A stretch of DNA of 64,000 bases from Coleofasciculaceae cyanobacterium (GCA_036703275.1 DATNPK010000028.1:1-64000), one strand, 5' to 3'. Positions 48,296-57,952 are shown, numbered from the stretch's first letter. The notes: a model not told the origin generated them from the sequence alone. Program-made: numbers and translations.

Positions 48296-49251
48296 TTATA
48301 TTTCTTGCTTACGAGAACAATACAAAATTAATAAACAAAACAAACCTGTTCCTACCAGGTACTTAATGGAATTGGGAACTATTGGACTAGGAGAAAAGAA
48401 ACCTTCAATTGTCCCGGCAATAATTAGCATGGGGATAATACCGAACAATAGCTGTGCTGCTTTAGTGCTGTTCAATTTTAAAGCATCAATTCGCCTATAT
48501 TTACCAGGAAAAATCATCGCTTTGCCAATAGTAAACCTGCACCGCCAGCGAGAAAAATAGCGGGTAATTCTAATGAACCGTGGGGAAACACAAATGCCCA
48601 AAAGGGATATGCCAGATTATTTTTATCTACTAAAGCAGCTATTGCGCCAATGGATAAACCATTAAACGCCATGATATAAATCGTGTAAAGTCCTGCGGTA
48701 ATGCCACCCGCGAGCGCTCCAAAAGAAACCGACAGATTATTAATCGTAATGCTGCTAGAGGCTAACGGTTCAACTCCCACAATTGAACCCATCCAAAGTT
48801 CTCCATCTTCTTCGACAACGTTAATTATTTGTTCGGGAACAGTAACGGCGATAAATACAGGATCGCGCCAACCATACCACCAAGCGATTATTGCTATTAA
48901 CCAGAAGATTCCCGCAGCGATCGCAATATAGATCCAAGTATCTTGAACCACTTGAGGAAATCCCCAGAGATAAAATTCTTTAACCTGTTGCCATTCTTGA
49001 CGTTGGAAACCTTGATAAATCTGGTTATAACCACGAGAAGTCAGCCTTTGTAAATCTTGAGTTAAAATATTGCCAACTTTATTAGTGCGCGCTCTCGCTA
49101 AATCTGCTGATACCGAACGATATAGGCTGGCTAAATCTTTAATTTCGCTGGCGGATAAAGATTTTATGCCCTTTTTTTCTGCTTGCTGTAGCAACCCGTC
49201 TAAACGTTTCCAGTTTGGTTCTCTTCTGGCGATCCAACGTTGAACATTCAT
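48296..49251 (-). pseudogene. Stage II sporulation protein M-like membrane protein, one frameshift
   Basis: The first frame (start 49251) codes 245 residues of a SpoIIM-like protein: MNVQRWIARREPNWKRLDGL, SEIKDLASLYRSVSADLARA, VSFGALAGGITAGLYTIY, FVFPHGSLELPAIFLAGGAG. It stops at LLLAKR. One base appears to be missing near 48523, because AMIFPGKYRRIDALKLN, AAQLLFGIIPMLIIAGTIEG and FFSPSPIVPNSIKYLVG continue in the next frame to 48296. Restoring one base gives the normal length of about 320 residues. Either a recent mutation or a sequence error. Confidence 0.8.
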
Positions 49252-49528
49252 AAAATACGAGCTGTTAAATAGAGCAACTATATTTAATTCAAAATAGATG
49301 TAGGTTAGTTATACTCGATCGAGTTTGTTTGTGGTTAAAAGCGAGGACACAAACGAGCTATGTACACTTTAAATACACATCCGCTTAAAAGCTTTTCGTA
49401 GGGCTAATAGCTAAAAACTAGTAGCTCAAACCCGATAAATCTCTACAAAGTTAATTAGACACACAAAAGTAAGTTCAGATGAACTAAAAAAACGCTAAGA
49501 TAAACAACGGAAAAGCATTGAACAATTC

Positions 49529-50974
49529 ATGTCTGATTTAATACTCTTTTGGCATCGTCGGGATTTACGGATTTCTGATAACCTTGGATTAGCAGCAGCT
49601 AAAGAACACACTTCTAAGGTAGTTGGCTTATTTTGTTTAGATCCAGGTATTCTTGATGGGGATGATATCGCACCAGCCAGAGTTACCTACATGATTGGCT
49701 GTTTAACAGAGTTGCAGGAAAGTTATCAAAAGCTGGGTAGCCAGTTGCTCATTATTCAAGGCGAACCTCAAAAAGCAATTCCTCAACTAGCAGAAGCACT
49801 CCAGGCAAAAGCAGTCTTTTGGAATTTGGATGTTGAACCTTATGCCAAAAAGCGCGATCGCGCTGTTAAAGATGCTTTAGCCGAAAAAGGTATTGATACT
49901 AAAAACTTTTGGGATCAGCTGTTACACGCCCCAGGACAAATTGTCACCAAATCTTCCAACTTACCCTACAAAGTTTACACTCCATTTTGGCGTAGCTGGA
50001 ATAAAGAAGATAAAGCAGGTGTAGCTAAAAAAATTGAAAAGCTAGAAGGTTTATCACAGGCTGAAATAGAGAAATCAAACCAAGCAGGTGCGATCGCTTT
50101 ACCTTCTGCCAAAGACTTGGGTTATGAATGGAATAATCTCTTGTTAGTACCTCCAGGAGAAACCGCAGCCCAAGAAAAGCTAGAAGAATTTTGCGATCGC
50201 GCTATTTATTGCTACGATGAAGAGCGTAATTTTCCCTATGTTGATGGTACATCTAGGTTGAGTGCTGCACTTAAGTTTGGGGCGATCGGCATTCGTACAC
50301 TATGGCAAGCAACTTTGGCTGTTTTAGAGAACTGTCGTAGCGATGAAGCCAGAAGTGGTGTCGTAACTTGGCAAAAAGAGTTAGCCTGGCGGGAATTTTA
50401 TCAACACTGTATGTTTTTCTTTCCCGATCTAGCAAAAGGTGCTTACCGCGAAGAATTCAAAGACTTTCCTTGGGAAAACGACGAAGCTAAGTTTCAAGCC
50501 TGGTGCGAGGGAAAAACAGGATATCCAATCGTTGATGCAGCAATGCGACAGCTAAATGAGATCGGCTGGATGCATAACCGTTGTCGGATGATTGTTGCCA
50601 GCTTTCTAACTAAAGATTTGATTATTGACTGGCGTTGGGGTGAGAAGTATTTTTTACAAAAACTCTACGATGGTGATTTATCTAATAATAATGGCGGTTG
50701 GCAGTGGAGTGCTTCTAGTGGGATGGATCCGAAGCCTTTGCGGATCTTTAATCCCGCTTCTCAGGCTGCTAAATTTGACCAAGATGGTGAATATATCCGT
50801 CAGTGGGTGTCGGAAATAAGCTCAATGGATACAGAGTATTTAGTCACAGGTAAAATACCAGAATTAGAAAGAGCTAGCTATGGTTATCCACAGCCTATTG
50901 TCGATCACAAGCAACAGCAGAGGAAGTTTAAAGCGTTGTATAAGGAACAAAAAGATTACCATAGTTTTGTTTGA
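49529..50974 (+). CDS. phr: Deoxyribodipyrimidine photolyase, class I
   Basis: 481 residues. The N-terminal antenna domain starts LFWHRRDLRISDNLGL. The FAD domain has GTSRLSAALKFGAIGIR, EFYQHCMFFFP, GYPIVDAAMRQLNEIGWMHN and WRWGEKYF, then the signature NNGGWQWSASSG with DPKPLRIFNP. It repairs UV-induced cyclobutane dimers with blue light; relatives of this size in cyanobacteria use an 8-hydroxy-5-deazaflavin antenna. Cryptochrome is unlikely given the complete active-site set. Confidence 0.96.
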   Translation: MSDLILFWHRRDLRISDNLGLAAAKEHTSKVVGLFCLDPGILDGDDIAPARVTYMIGCLTELQESYQKLGSQLLIIQGEPQKAIPQLAEALQAKAVFWNLDVEPYAKKRDRAVKDALAEKGIDTKNFWDQLLHAPGQIVTKSSNLPYKVYTPFWRSWNKEDKAGVAKKIEKLEGLSQAEIEKSNQAGAIALPSAKDLGYEWNNLLLVPPGETAAQEKLEEFCDRAIYCYDEERNFPYVDGTSRLSAALKFGAIGIRTLWQATLAVLENCRSDEARSGVVTWQKELAWREFYQHCMFFFPDLAKGAYREEFKDFPWENDEAKFQAWCEGKTGYPIVDAAMRQLNEIGWMHNRCRMIVASFLTKDLIIDWRWGEKYFLQKLYDGDLSNNNGGWQWSASSGMDPKPLRIFNPASQAAKFDQDGEYIRQWVSEISSMDTEYLVTGKIPELERASYGYPQPIVDHKQQQRKFKALYKEQKDYHSFV

Positions 50975-51072
50975 GTTGAACATTTGCCAAGGCTAAACTT
51001 TAGGCAAATTTATTAGACTGGCGATCGCTTTAGCAACTATTTTGGAAATCTTAAAGTTAATTATTAATATTA

Positions 51073-51492
51073 TTAATAATCAATTAAAGAAAGTGCTTGA
51101 GCTTTTATTTTTTGGCAATCGATCAACTTTAAAAGCTCTTCTTGGCTATAGTCTGCGCCAAAAGCTTCTATTGCTGCACCTTTTAGAGCAATCTCAAAAG
51201 CATCGTTAATTATTTCTTCTAAGTCTTTCTGTTAGGCATACTACCCACCAGCCTTACGACTATTAGTTCGATTTATCTGCTTAACTGAATTAACAATAGA
51301 AAGTTCCCACGATCTAGTCAGCGTTTTTTCCGCTTCTTGCTTAATAAGATGTAGAAATAACACAATCATGTAGCTATAAATCTTATTAAGCTTATTTTCT
51401 AAAGACATTTCCTCTAACTCATCAACAATTTGGAGAGCTTTTGGATAATTTTGCTCTTGAATACTCTTTCTTAATTCAATTAATTCTTCCAT
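51073..51492 (-). pseudogene. DUF29 gene with two in-frame stops
   Basis: The frame begins MEELIELRKSIQEQNYPKAL and has the DUF29 sequence LFLHLIKQEAEKTLTRSWEL and QINRTNSRKAGG. A TAG (51241-51243) and a TAA (51232-51234) come next, and the same frame then resumes with QKDLEEIINDAFEIALKGAA, IEAFGADYSQEELLKLID and a terminal stop at 51073. Without the stops it would be 139 residues, near normal for DUF29. Both stops fall where relatives usually have Tyr, so two point mutations are enough. Confidence 0.8.
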
Positions 51493-51577
51493 GCTACATT
51501 TAACTTGGTTGTTTTTATTTTAAATATATATAGCGGTTCTCATTCACGTAAGATACAGTCTGACACCCTGGTTTTTT

Positions 51578-51600
51578 GCTAATAGCTAATAGCTAATAGG
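51578..51600. repeat. Heptamer tandem repeat (GCTAATA)n
   Basis: Three exact GCTAATA units followed by GG, immediately before a 15-bp tandem repeat. Complement of the unit at 34315-34339. The surrounding 51493-51835 has no convincing gene. Confidence 0.85.
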
Positions 51601-51614
51601 ACGCGACGTAAGGA

Positions 51615-51665
51615 GCTAATCATGCACGGGCTAATCATGCACGGGCTAATCATGCACGGGCTAAT
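51615..51665. repeat. 15-bp tandem repeat, three units
   Basis: Three identical units of GCTAATCATGCACGG (51615-51659) plus the first six bases of a fourth. The word TCATGCACGG recurs at 55016-55025 within another repeat region, so the unit probably derives from a dispersed element. Confidence 0.85.
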
Positions 51666-51835
51666 TGAGGTGTACCTTATAAATATGAAAATTATTGCTA
51701 TAAGAGCTAAAAGCTTTAAACCGATTAACAAACAGCGTAGTGTCTTAACTTCTCCCCCATGAACATTAAGCATCAAAAAAGGACTATGTGCGATCGCATC
51801 ATAATCCTTGCTGTCGTTAAATGGTTAATTAATAT

Positions 51836-52171
51836 CTAGCTGTTAGGTATAGTCTGCACCGCATCAGCACCGTCAACTCCTTTTGCTACCTGTTCTGCTT
51901 TAGAGAGAACGCTTTCAGCATCAGGATTGTATTTTAAAACTACAGTGCTGCCTCTTTGAGCAACCCAAAGCCCAACGCTATCAGAAATATTGGCTTCATC
52001 TAGTGCTAGAGCAACACGCTTGGCTAAACCGCTTTCATCAAACTTGCCATCTAAACCAACTTTTTCACGAGGAATCCCATTATCTTTAGCTGCCGCTGCG
52101 ACAGCAACTTTACCTGAATTTTTCGCTTTATCTTCTTCTTTTCTACCAAAAAGTTTTCCTAAAAAACCCAT
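51836..52171 (-). CDS. Small protein with possible BON-like domain
   Basis: 111 residues. The N-terminus is basic (MGFLGKLFGRKEEDK) without a signal peptide. The rest resembles a BON fold: ESGLAKRVALALDEANISDS, then VGLWVAQRGSTVVLKYNPDA and VAKGVDGADAVQTIP. BON modules bind phospholipid or LPS surfaces. The assignment is weak; the gene itself looks genuine (ATG, cyanobacterial codon use). Confidence 0.7.
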   Translation of the reverse strand: MGFLGKLFGRKEEDKAKNSGKVAVAAAAKDNGIPREKVGLDGKFDESGLAKRVALALDEANISDSVGLWVAQRGSTVVLKYNPDAESVLSKAEQVAKGVDGADAVQTIPNS

Positions 52172-52289
52172 AATCTTCTACCTCTTATCGATAATTAGAG
52201 TGCATGACGTTCCTGCACCTCTTGGCAGTATAGAATACAGCAAGTAAAAACAGAGTCAAGAACTAACAAAGACTTTAGATTTCTTGTTA

Positions 52290-52901
52290 TTAAGATTTTT
52301 GACTCATCTCACCCAGATATTTTTGTAGATAGGGAGAAAACACTTCATAAATTAAGGTTAAAGGCTGGCGATCGTGCCAAAATAGGTAATGACGACCCCA
52401 AAATGGTGCTTTTTGCCCGAATGCCAACTCTAGTTCGGGACAATGCCCACAATAAACTCCTCGCACATCTCGATATAGTTCGGTATGCAAGTTTGAAAGA
52501 CTCCGCCATACAGGTAAAGAACGATTTTGGAGATAATCATCTACGTTACTTCCATTCCACCAAGAAGCAGCATAAGCCAATCTTTGTCCTGATTCAGTTC
52601 GCAACCACACCTGTCTTCTTAATCGAGGTTCGGTAATGACTTCAATCTCCTCTGGTGCGCCATCATCTCGCTTGCCGATCAAAGACATATCAATCACGTC
52701 TACCTCGGTTCGTTCTCCTGTTAGTAACTGCAACAAATGAGTCGGTGAACCATCTCCCAGCAAAAGCATTTGCCAAGTAGGTGCTAGCTGTTCGTGGGGT
52801 AGTCCCTGCTGCACAGTTTCTTTGTCTCCCGACCAAATTGGCTTGAGAGAGTGCCAGCTACCAGGGGTAGTATAGAGATTGAATGGTTGAGTTGCAGTCA
52901 C
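52290..52901 (-). CDS. ycf21: Chorismate lyase, DUF98/Ycf21 type
   Basis: 203 residues. The family motifs are MLLLGDGSPTHLLQLLTGER, TEVDVIDMSLIGK and PRLRRQVWLRTESGQRLAYA, plus EVFSPYL near the C-terminus. In cyanobacteria this protein converts chorismate to 4-hydroxybenzoate, the first step of plastoquinone ring synthesis. It is 86 bases downstream of coaX on the same strand. Confidence 0.9.
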   Translation of the reverse strand: MTATQPFNLYTTPGSWHSLKPIWSGDKETVQQGLPHEQLAPTWQMLLLGDGSPTHLLQLLTGERTEVDVIDMSLIGKRDDGAPEEIEVITEPRLRRQVWLRTESGQRLAYAASWWNGSNVDDYLQNRSLPVWRSLSNLHTELYRDVRGVYCGHCPELELAFGQKAPFWGRHYLFWHDRQPLTLIYEVFSPYLQKYLGEMSQKS

Positions 52902-52987
52902 GTTTAGTTACAAAAGTTTATTATTGTTAATAAAGATCGTAACGCTCTTTGTGAAAAATTTCTGGTTTTTCGGCCAATTCATAAGAA

Positions 52988-53782
52988 TTAATCGGATTTA
53001 TCCGCGAATCGCCTCTGCCTCTGCTGCGCATAAATTAATCTCATCCCCCAAAATACTAGATTATGGTCAATTTTTGTCTGTTGGGCAAGTTCGGCAAACT
53101 GTAGATGTAAATATTGAGAGAGTAATTCGGCATCTCCTCCCGTAAAAATCACTGAGCCATTAGGAAACTGCTTGAGCCAATCAACAATATAACCATGAAT
53201 ACCAAAAATCGCTGTATAAATAATACCACTAGCGATCGCCTGCTCGGTATTTGTTGCCCAGCGTGGCGGTAACGTATCAGGAAGGTCTATTTCTGGTAGT
53301 GCTGCGGTTTTTTGCTTCAGGGTGGTTAATTGCGATCGCAAACCAGGTAAGATTGCTCCTCCGACAAGTTGTCCTGGTTCGTCAATTCCTGTAAAGGTTA
53401 AGGCTGTTCCCCCATCAATTACTAAACAAGGTCGATGGTAAGTTATGAGCGCTCCCCAGGCTGCCAAAGCGCGATCGATTCCCATGGTGGGATAGGCATT
53501 ATACAATTTGATATCTTCTAAGCTGATTAAATTTAATTTATGATAATTTTGCCAAAGTTCTGTTTGCCCAGACACCACCGAAGCTAGATAGATGGGAATA
53601 TTAGTTAAACCTTGCTTAATTAAATTGCTAGATAAAAACAGCGGCGGTAGTCGATCTGACTTGATTGCATTGGATAGGTGCGGAGTACTCCAAGTCTCGA
53701 TTAAAGTGTGACGCTTAAACCATGCCCAGTGCAATCTGGAATTACCAATTGCTAATGCTAACCAAATATACTTATTTTCCAC
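52988..53782 (-). CDS. coaX: Type III pantothenate kinase
   Basis: 264 residues. The ATP-binding opening reads LALAIGNSRLHWAWF, the second motif PTMGIDRALAAWGA carries the conserved aspartate/arginine, LVIDGGTALTFTGI is the phosphate-2 motif and GGAILPGLRSQLTTL the pantothenate loop. It catalyses the first step of coenzyme A synthesis; the type III form is usual in cyanobacteria. Confidence 0.95.
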   Translation of the reverse strand: MENKYIWLALAIGNSRLHWAWFKRHTLIETWSTPHLSNAIKSDRLPPLFLSSNLIKQGLTNIPIYLASVVSGQTELWQNYHKLNLISLEDIKLYNAYPTMGIDRALAAWGALITYHRPCLVIDGGTALTFTGIDEPGQLVGGAILPGLRSQLTTLKQKTAALPEIDLPDTLPPRWATNTEQAIASGIIYTAIFGIHGYIVDWLKQFPNGSVIFTGGDAELLSQYLHLQFAELAQQTKIDHNLVFWGMRLIYAQQRQRRFADKSD

Positions 53783-53915
53783 AACTGTTAAAGTTCTTGT
53801 CTATATAGTCCCTGCTTAAAAATTTGATGGCAGTATTTGTTTTGATTCTCTTGAGCATCGGTGTAAAGCATTATTAATTTAATCCTATCTTTTTGAACTA
53901 TTTGATTGAATCTAA

Positions 53916-54345
53916 CTAGCGATTAATTTTTGGCCATTTTTGAATCCAAGTAATTAATTGAGCATCACTAATTTTCTTGTTAGCCTGATGAATCTGCAAA
54001 AGTTGGCTCAACTCCTCTACTGGCTGATTTTTTTGTTGCTTCCAGGCTGCAATTAAGTTTTCTTCATCAACCAAATATTTTCCTAGACCAAGAAATGCTT
54101 GTAACTTAAGTCGTTCGTCTTTAGCGATCGCCTCAACGACAAAATCAGTGCTGTTGGCTTTTGCCAATACTCCAGCTAAAGCATCAATATAAATTGTACT
54201 ATTATCGGCGATCGCCGTTTGAGGAATGAGAGGTTGACCAAAGCGGCGAAAGCCAGAAGCAGCAGAGATACTAGCCATAATAATCCCTTGAATAAATAGT
54301 AAAAACCAAGGGGTTTGAGCCAGATAACTTAAGACATCTTCTCCT
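53916..54345 (-). pseudogene. C-terminal remnant of a DUF4350 protein
   Basis: About 140 residues remain: EDVLSYLAQTPWFLLFIQG, RRFGQPLIPQTAIADNSTIY, DALAGVLAKANSTDFVVEAI and LIAAWKQQKNQPVEEL. These match the C-terminal membrane helix and tail of cyanobacterial DUF4350 proteins, which normally have some 200 more residues in front. A TTG at 54356 could open the frame, but upstream DNA belongs to the truncated DUF4129 gene. It joins that gene out of frame at about 54340. Confidence 0.7.
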
Positions 54346-54724
54346 GATACAGACAAAAAATTGCAGAGCGATAGTTGCCCTCAATTCTGGCGGTTTGCGA
54401 TCGCTCTACCCAATCTGCTGCGGATAATTGCGGAGTATTAATCGGTGAATCGAGTGGTGAATAGCGATCGTTCGGACGTTGCCAACGTTTCCAGTAAAGA
54501 CGCAATAGTAACCATAGTTGCCAAGTTATCCAAACAAATAAAATCGCAATTATCGACCAGAGGCAAAACTTAATAATTTGCCATAGCAGCGTAGATTGAA
54601 AAGATTGCAAGTCCCAATTAACGTTTAGTTGAGAAGTCTGGTATTCAATCCATTCACTAAATTTTTGTTGGCTCAGGTTGAAACGCCAGCCTAAACCATC
54701 TTGTTTGAAAGACCCTGCGGACAT
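54329..54724 (-). pseudogene. Truncated DUF4129 membrane protein
   Basis: 131 residues. It has a normal N-terminus (MSAGSFKQDGLGWRF), one membrane helix (about 52-72, FCLWSIIAILFVWITWQLW) and the first part of DUF4129 (ADWVERSQTARIEGNYRSAI). It breaks off at LYQ where relatives continue for some 80-90 residues (usually ...HLDEQG..RTDGEYL). The following bases belong to a DUF4350 remnant. In other cyanobacteria the two genes are neighbours in this order. Confidence 0.7.
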
Positions 54725-54899
54725 AATAGAAGTCTATAAATTTAATATCGATCATTCATTATTAAACCTTGATATTTTTAGATTGGGTATGTTATCCAAA
54801 GTATTCAACCTAAACCGTCACCTTATCAAGAGAAGATGTATATTCCCCAAAACTTTATCAATATCTAGAAAGGAAATTAGCCACCAATAAAACTCTGTA

Positions 54900-55030
54900 A
54901 GGGAGTAATTGCGACGCGGAGCTTATACTAAAGCCAATCGCGGATTCACGGATAAACCGCACTCCGCCCTTCGGTCACATTTGCCCTAAAGGATTCCCTT
55001 CGGTCTCGAAGCTTATCATGCACGGACAAA
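54900..55030. repeat. Repeat-rich intergenic segment
   Basis: The 402-base gap 54725-55126 contains words shared with other intergenic loci: GCGACGCGGAGCTTA (compare GCGACGCGAAGCTA at 38131), GCCCTAAAGGAT (also at 38151) and TCATGCACGG (as in the tandem repeat at 51615). CCCTTCGG occurs twice. This looks like the debris of a dispersed element; no gene is visible. Confidence 0.55.
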
Positions 55031-55126
55031 CGCCCTACGAAAAATTGTGACTAAGGATTCAAATGTATCGGGATTAATTAAAATAATTTAGCGATCGCTA
55101 TACTTAGATCAATTCACAGATCCTCA

Positions 55127-55423
55127 TTATTGTTCGTCGGTACTAATAATTTTAGGCACGCGAAAGAATTCGCCCTGTTGTTCGGGCGCAGCTTTCAATA
55201 ATTCTTCTTTATCAGCAAAGGGAATCAACCGATCGGCACGAGTAATATTGCTGGTTTCAATTGCTCTCGTAGTTGGCGCAACATCGGTAGTATCTAATTC
55301 GCTCAACTGATCGAAGTACTCCAGGATGCTATTAAGTTGAGTCGTAAATTCTGCCTCTTCTGCCTCAGTAATATCAAGCCTAGCTAGATTAGCAACTTTT
55401 CTTACTTCTGCGCGATCGATCAT
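55127..55423 (-). CDS. gatC: Asp/Glu-tRNA amidotransferase subunit C
   Basis: 98 residues, typical length. The conserved opening [20 protein letters not shown] is followed by [20 protein letters not shown] and [20 protein letters not shown]. GatC stabilises GatA in the complex that amidates misacylated Glu-tRNA(Gln). A tRNA-Gln gene lies far away at 14116. Monocistronic here. Confidence 0.96.
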   Translation of the reverse strand: MIDRAEVRKVANLARLDITEAEEAEFTTQLNSILEYFDQLSELDTTDVAPTTRAIETSNITRADRLIPFADKEELLKAAPEQQGEFFRVPKIISTDEQ

Positions 55424-55530
55424 ATTTTGATTACTAGTTTGTTTAGTTTGTTAATATCGAATACTTAAATATTTAAACTGAATAAAGCCTATTTGCCTCA
55501 AGAGCAATTAAAGGCTTGACATTGTATTAA

Positions 55531-55558
55531 GCTAATAGCTAATAGCTATTAGCTGATA
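55531..55558. repeat. Heptamer tandem repeat, degenerate
   Basis: GCTAATA, GCTAATA, GCTATTA, GCTGATA: four heptamers, the last two diverged. Lies between ycf3 and gatC, just beyond the ycf3 stop. Confidence 0.8.
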
Positions 55559-55563
55559 ACTTT

Positions 55564-56085
55564 TTAAAAGAATACATCCATTTCAGAACGTCCTGTAATC
55601 TTGAGCCAGTTTTGAGCTTCCATATAGTTATTGGGCGCAATTCGGATCGCCTGCTTCCAATATTCAGCCGCCTTGTCATAATAAGACTCTGCCTTTTCGA
55701 CATCCCCTATTTCCTTGGCTTTTTCTCCTTCGTAATGATAAATAACCGCAACGTTATTCAATGCCTGAGGCATTCGAGGATTTAAGTCGATCGCTTCAGT
55801 GTATAGCTCGATCGCTTTGTCGATACTACCATTACTGGCGTGAATTAAGCCCATATTATAAAGAATATAGCTGAGATCGTTAGGATCTTCTTCCAGAGTC
55901 AACGCCTCTTGATAGTTTTCTAGAGCTTCTGCATACTCTCCATCGCCCTGAGCCGACATTCCATCGCGGTAATAGGCAAAGGCTTCCTTGGCTTTTTTAT
56001 TGGTAGGCAGAGCTTTGAGAATAATGTCTGCCATGACGGTAAAAGTTTTATCTACGAAGTTATCGTTTCTTTGAGTACGTGACAT
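55564..56085 (-). CDS. ycf3: Photosystem I assembly protein Ycf3
   Basis: 173 residues, same length as plastid Ycf3. The N-terminus [20 protein letters not shown] is diagnostic. Three TPRs follow ([60 protein letters not shown]). Ycf3 is a thylakoid-associated chaperone for assembly of PsaA/PsaB. Strongly supports a cyanobacterial origin. Confidence 0.97.
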   Translation of the reverse strand: MSRTQRNDNFVDKTFTVMADIILKALPTNKKAKEAFAYYRDGMSAQGDGEYAEALENYQEALTLEEDPNDLSYILYNMGLIHASNGSIDKAIELYTEAIDLNPRMPQALNNVAVIYHYEGEKAKEIGDVEKAESYYDKAAEYWKQAIRIAPNNYMEAQNWLKITGRSEMDVFF

Positions 56086-56257
56086 AAATATTAGTTCTTA
56101 AATCAATCTAATATAGCTAAATAAATATTAACCTCAAACACCAGTCAAAAACTATAAGTTACATTTAGTTGTAACTTTACGAAGTCGATCTATCTGCGAA
56201 AGAGCCAGAAACAGTAACCAGTAACTAGCCCTCTTACATTCTCGTACCTTTTTAGAG

Positions 56258-57952
56258 CTAGAGCTCGATATTGCAGCTGAGATGTCCTGATTTTTGCGAA
56301 AATCGTAAATTTTCCTTATAGTCCACAGGACAGTCAATGATTGCAGGTACATCATCTGCTAAAGCTTTTTGTAAAGTAGGAATTAGATCGGCAGCCGATT
56401 CGACTCGATAGCCTTTAAGTCCCATACTTTCGGCAAATTTAACAAAGTCTGGATTGCCAAAACTAATCGAGGTGGAATGACCAAACTGATTGATTTGCTT
56501 CCATTCGATTAAGCCATAGCCATTATCATTAAAAATTAAAGTTACAAAAGGAGTTTTAACTCTTAGAGCAGTTTCCAATTCCTGACAGTTCATCATAAAG
56601 CCTCCATCGCCAGTCACGGCGACAACTTTGCGGTCAGGGTAAACTAACTTAGCTGCCATCGCCCCTGGAATGGCAATACCCATTGCTGCAAAGCCATTAG
56701 AAATAATACAGGTGTTAGGACAGTCACAGTGATAATGGCGCGCCATCCACATTTTGTGCGCCCCTACGTCAGAAATAACAATATCTTCTGGAGCCATGAC
56801 CTGGCGGAGATCGTAGATAATCTTTTGCGGCTTAACGGGAAAACCATCATCATTAGCGTACTGTTCGTAGTTTTCTCTAATTTGGCTCCGCAAGTTACTT
56901 ATTGCCATCGGAGTTTCTTTACAGGAGCGATCGCAACGTTTAACAATATCATTAAGAGAATCTGAAATATCGCCAATTACTTCTACCTTTGGAATGTAGC
57001 TACTATCGATCTCCGATCTGCTTTCGTCAACGTGGATAATCTGCTTGTCACCGACGGGATTCCATTTTTTAGGAGAATATTCAATTAGGTCATAACCAAC
57101 TGCAATCACCAGATCTGCTTCTTCAAAAGCACAGATAATTAAGTCCCGCTGCTGTAATCCAATCGTCCACAAAGCCAGAGGGTGAGTATAGGGAATTGCC
57201 CCTTTTCCCATAAAGGTGTTGGCAACTGGAATATTTAATTGAGTGGCAAATTCAGTTAGGGCTTCACTAGCACAACCTCGAATTACGCCGTTTCCAGCTA
57301 AAATCATCGGTTTTTTGGCTTTAGATATGGCAGCAGCAGCAGCATTAAGGCTGCGAGTCGAGGCATAAGTCTTTTCACGGTTGTCTCGCAACAAAGGCTT
57401 ACTATTTAAAGACATTGCAGCAATGTTTTCTGGTAAATCAATATGAACAGCACCAGGTTTTTCGGCTTGGGCAACTTTAAAAGCTTTGCGCACAACTTCG
57501 GCAGTGTTATCGGGGCGAACAATTTGGGCATTCCATTTAGTGATCGGAGCGAACATTGCTACCAGGTCAAGATATTGATGGGATTCAATATGCATGCGAT
57601 CTGTTCCTACTTGCCCTGTAATTGCGACTAAAGGCGCACCATCAAGATTAGCATCAGCAACTCCTGTCATCAGGTTAGTTGCCCCAGGCCCTAAAGTAGA
57701 CAAACAGACTCCTGCCTTACCTGTGAGACGGCCATAAACATCTGCCATAAAAGCAGCACCTTGCTCGTGACGAGTTGTGATAAATTGAATTGATGAATCT
57801 TTTAGTGCTTCTAAGACGTGTAGATTTTCTTCTCCTGGCAAACCAAAGACGTATTCTACCCCTTCGCTTTCCAAACAGTGCACTAAAACCTCTGCCACAT
57901 TTAACTCGTCCATTACCTCAGTACTCCGCTTATCGGTTGTTAATTTTTTCAC
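56258..57952 (-). CDS. Acetolactate-synthase-like ThDP-dependent enzyme
   Basis: 564 residues with all three ThDP-enzyme domains. The catalytic glutamate region reads YVFGLPGEENLHVLEAL and TRHEQGAAFMADVYGRLTGK. The central domain has PMILAGNGVIRGCA, and the ThDP-binding motif is GDGGFMMNCQELETALRVKTP with NDNGYGLIEW. Closest to catabolic or stand-alone acetolactate synthases; no small subunit gene adjoins, so a role outside branched-chain synthesis is possible. The last 15 residues (FSQKSGHLSCNIEL) are beyond the usual end. Confidence 0.88.
   Translation of the reverse strand: MKKLTTDKRSTEVMDELNVAEVLVHCLESEGVEYVFGLPGEENLHVLEALKDSSIQFITTRHEQGAAFMADVYGRLTGKAGVCLSTLGPGATNLMTGVADANLDGAPLVAITGQVGTDRMHIESHQYLDLVAMFAPITKWNAQIVRPDNTAEVVRKAFKVAQAEKPGAVHIDLPENIAAMSLNSKPLLRDNREKTYASTRSLNAAAAAISKAKKPMILAGNGVIRGCASEALTEFATQLNIPVANTFMGKGAIPYTHPLALWTIGLQQRDLIICAFEEADLVIAVGYDLIEYSPKKWNPVGDKQIIHVDESRSEIDSSYIPKVEVIGDISDSLNDIVKRCDRSCKETPMAISNLRSQIRENYEQYANDDGFPVKPQKIIYDLRQVMAPEDIVISDVGAHKMWMARHYHCDCPNTCIISNGFAAMGIAIPGAMAAKLVYPDRKVVAVTGDGGFMMNCQELETALRVKTPFVTLIFNDNGYGLIEWKQINQFGHSTSISFGNPDFVKFAESMGLKGYRVESAADLIPTLQKALADDVPAIIDCPVDYKENLRFSQKSGHLSCNIEL

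Noticed and set aside
51615-51665. Possible CRISPR array
   Set aside because: The three units are directly adjacent with no spacers, and no cas gene is in the window.
51579-51776. Open frame of 65 codons on the minus strand
   Set aside because: Its translation repeats SPCMI three times because it crosses the 15-bp tandem repeat; there is no ribosome-binding site and no homology.
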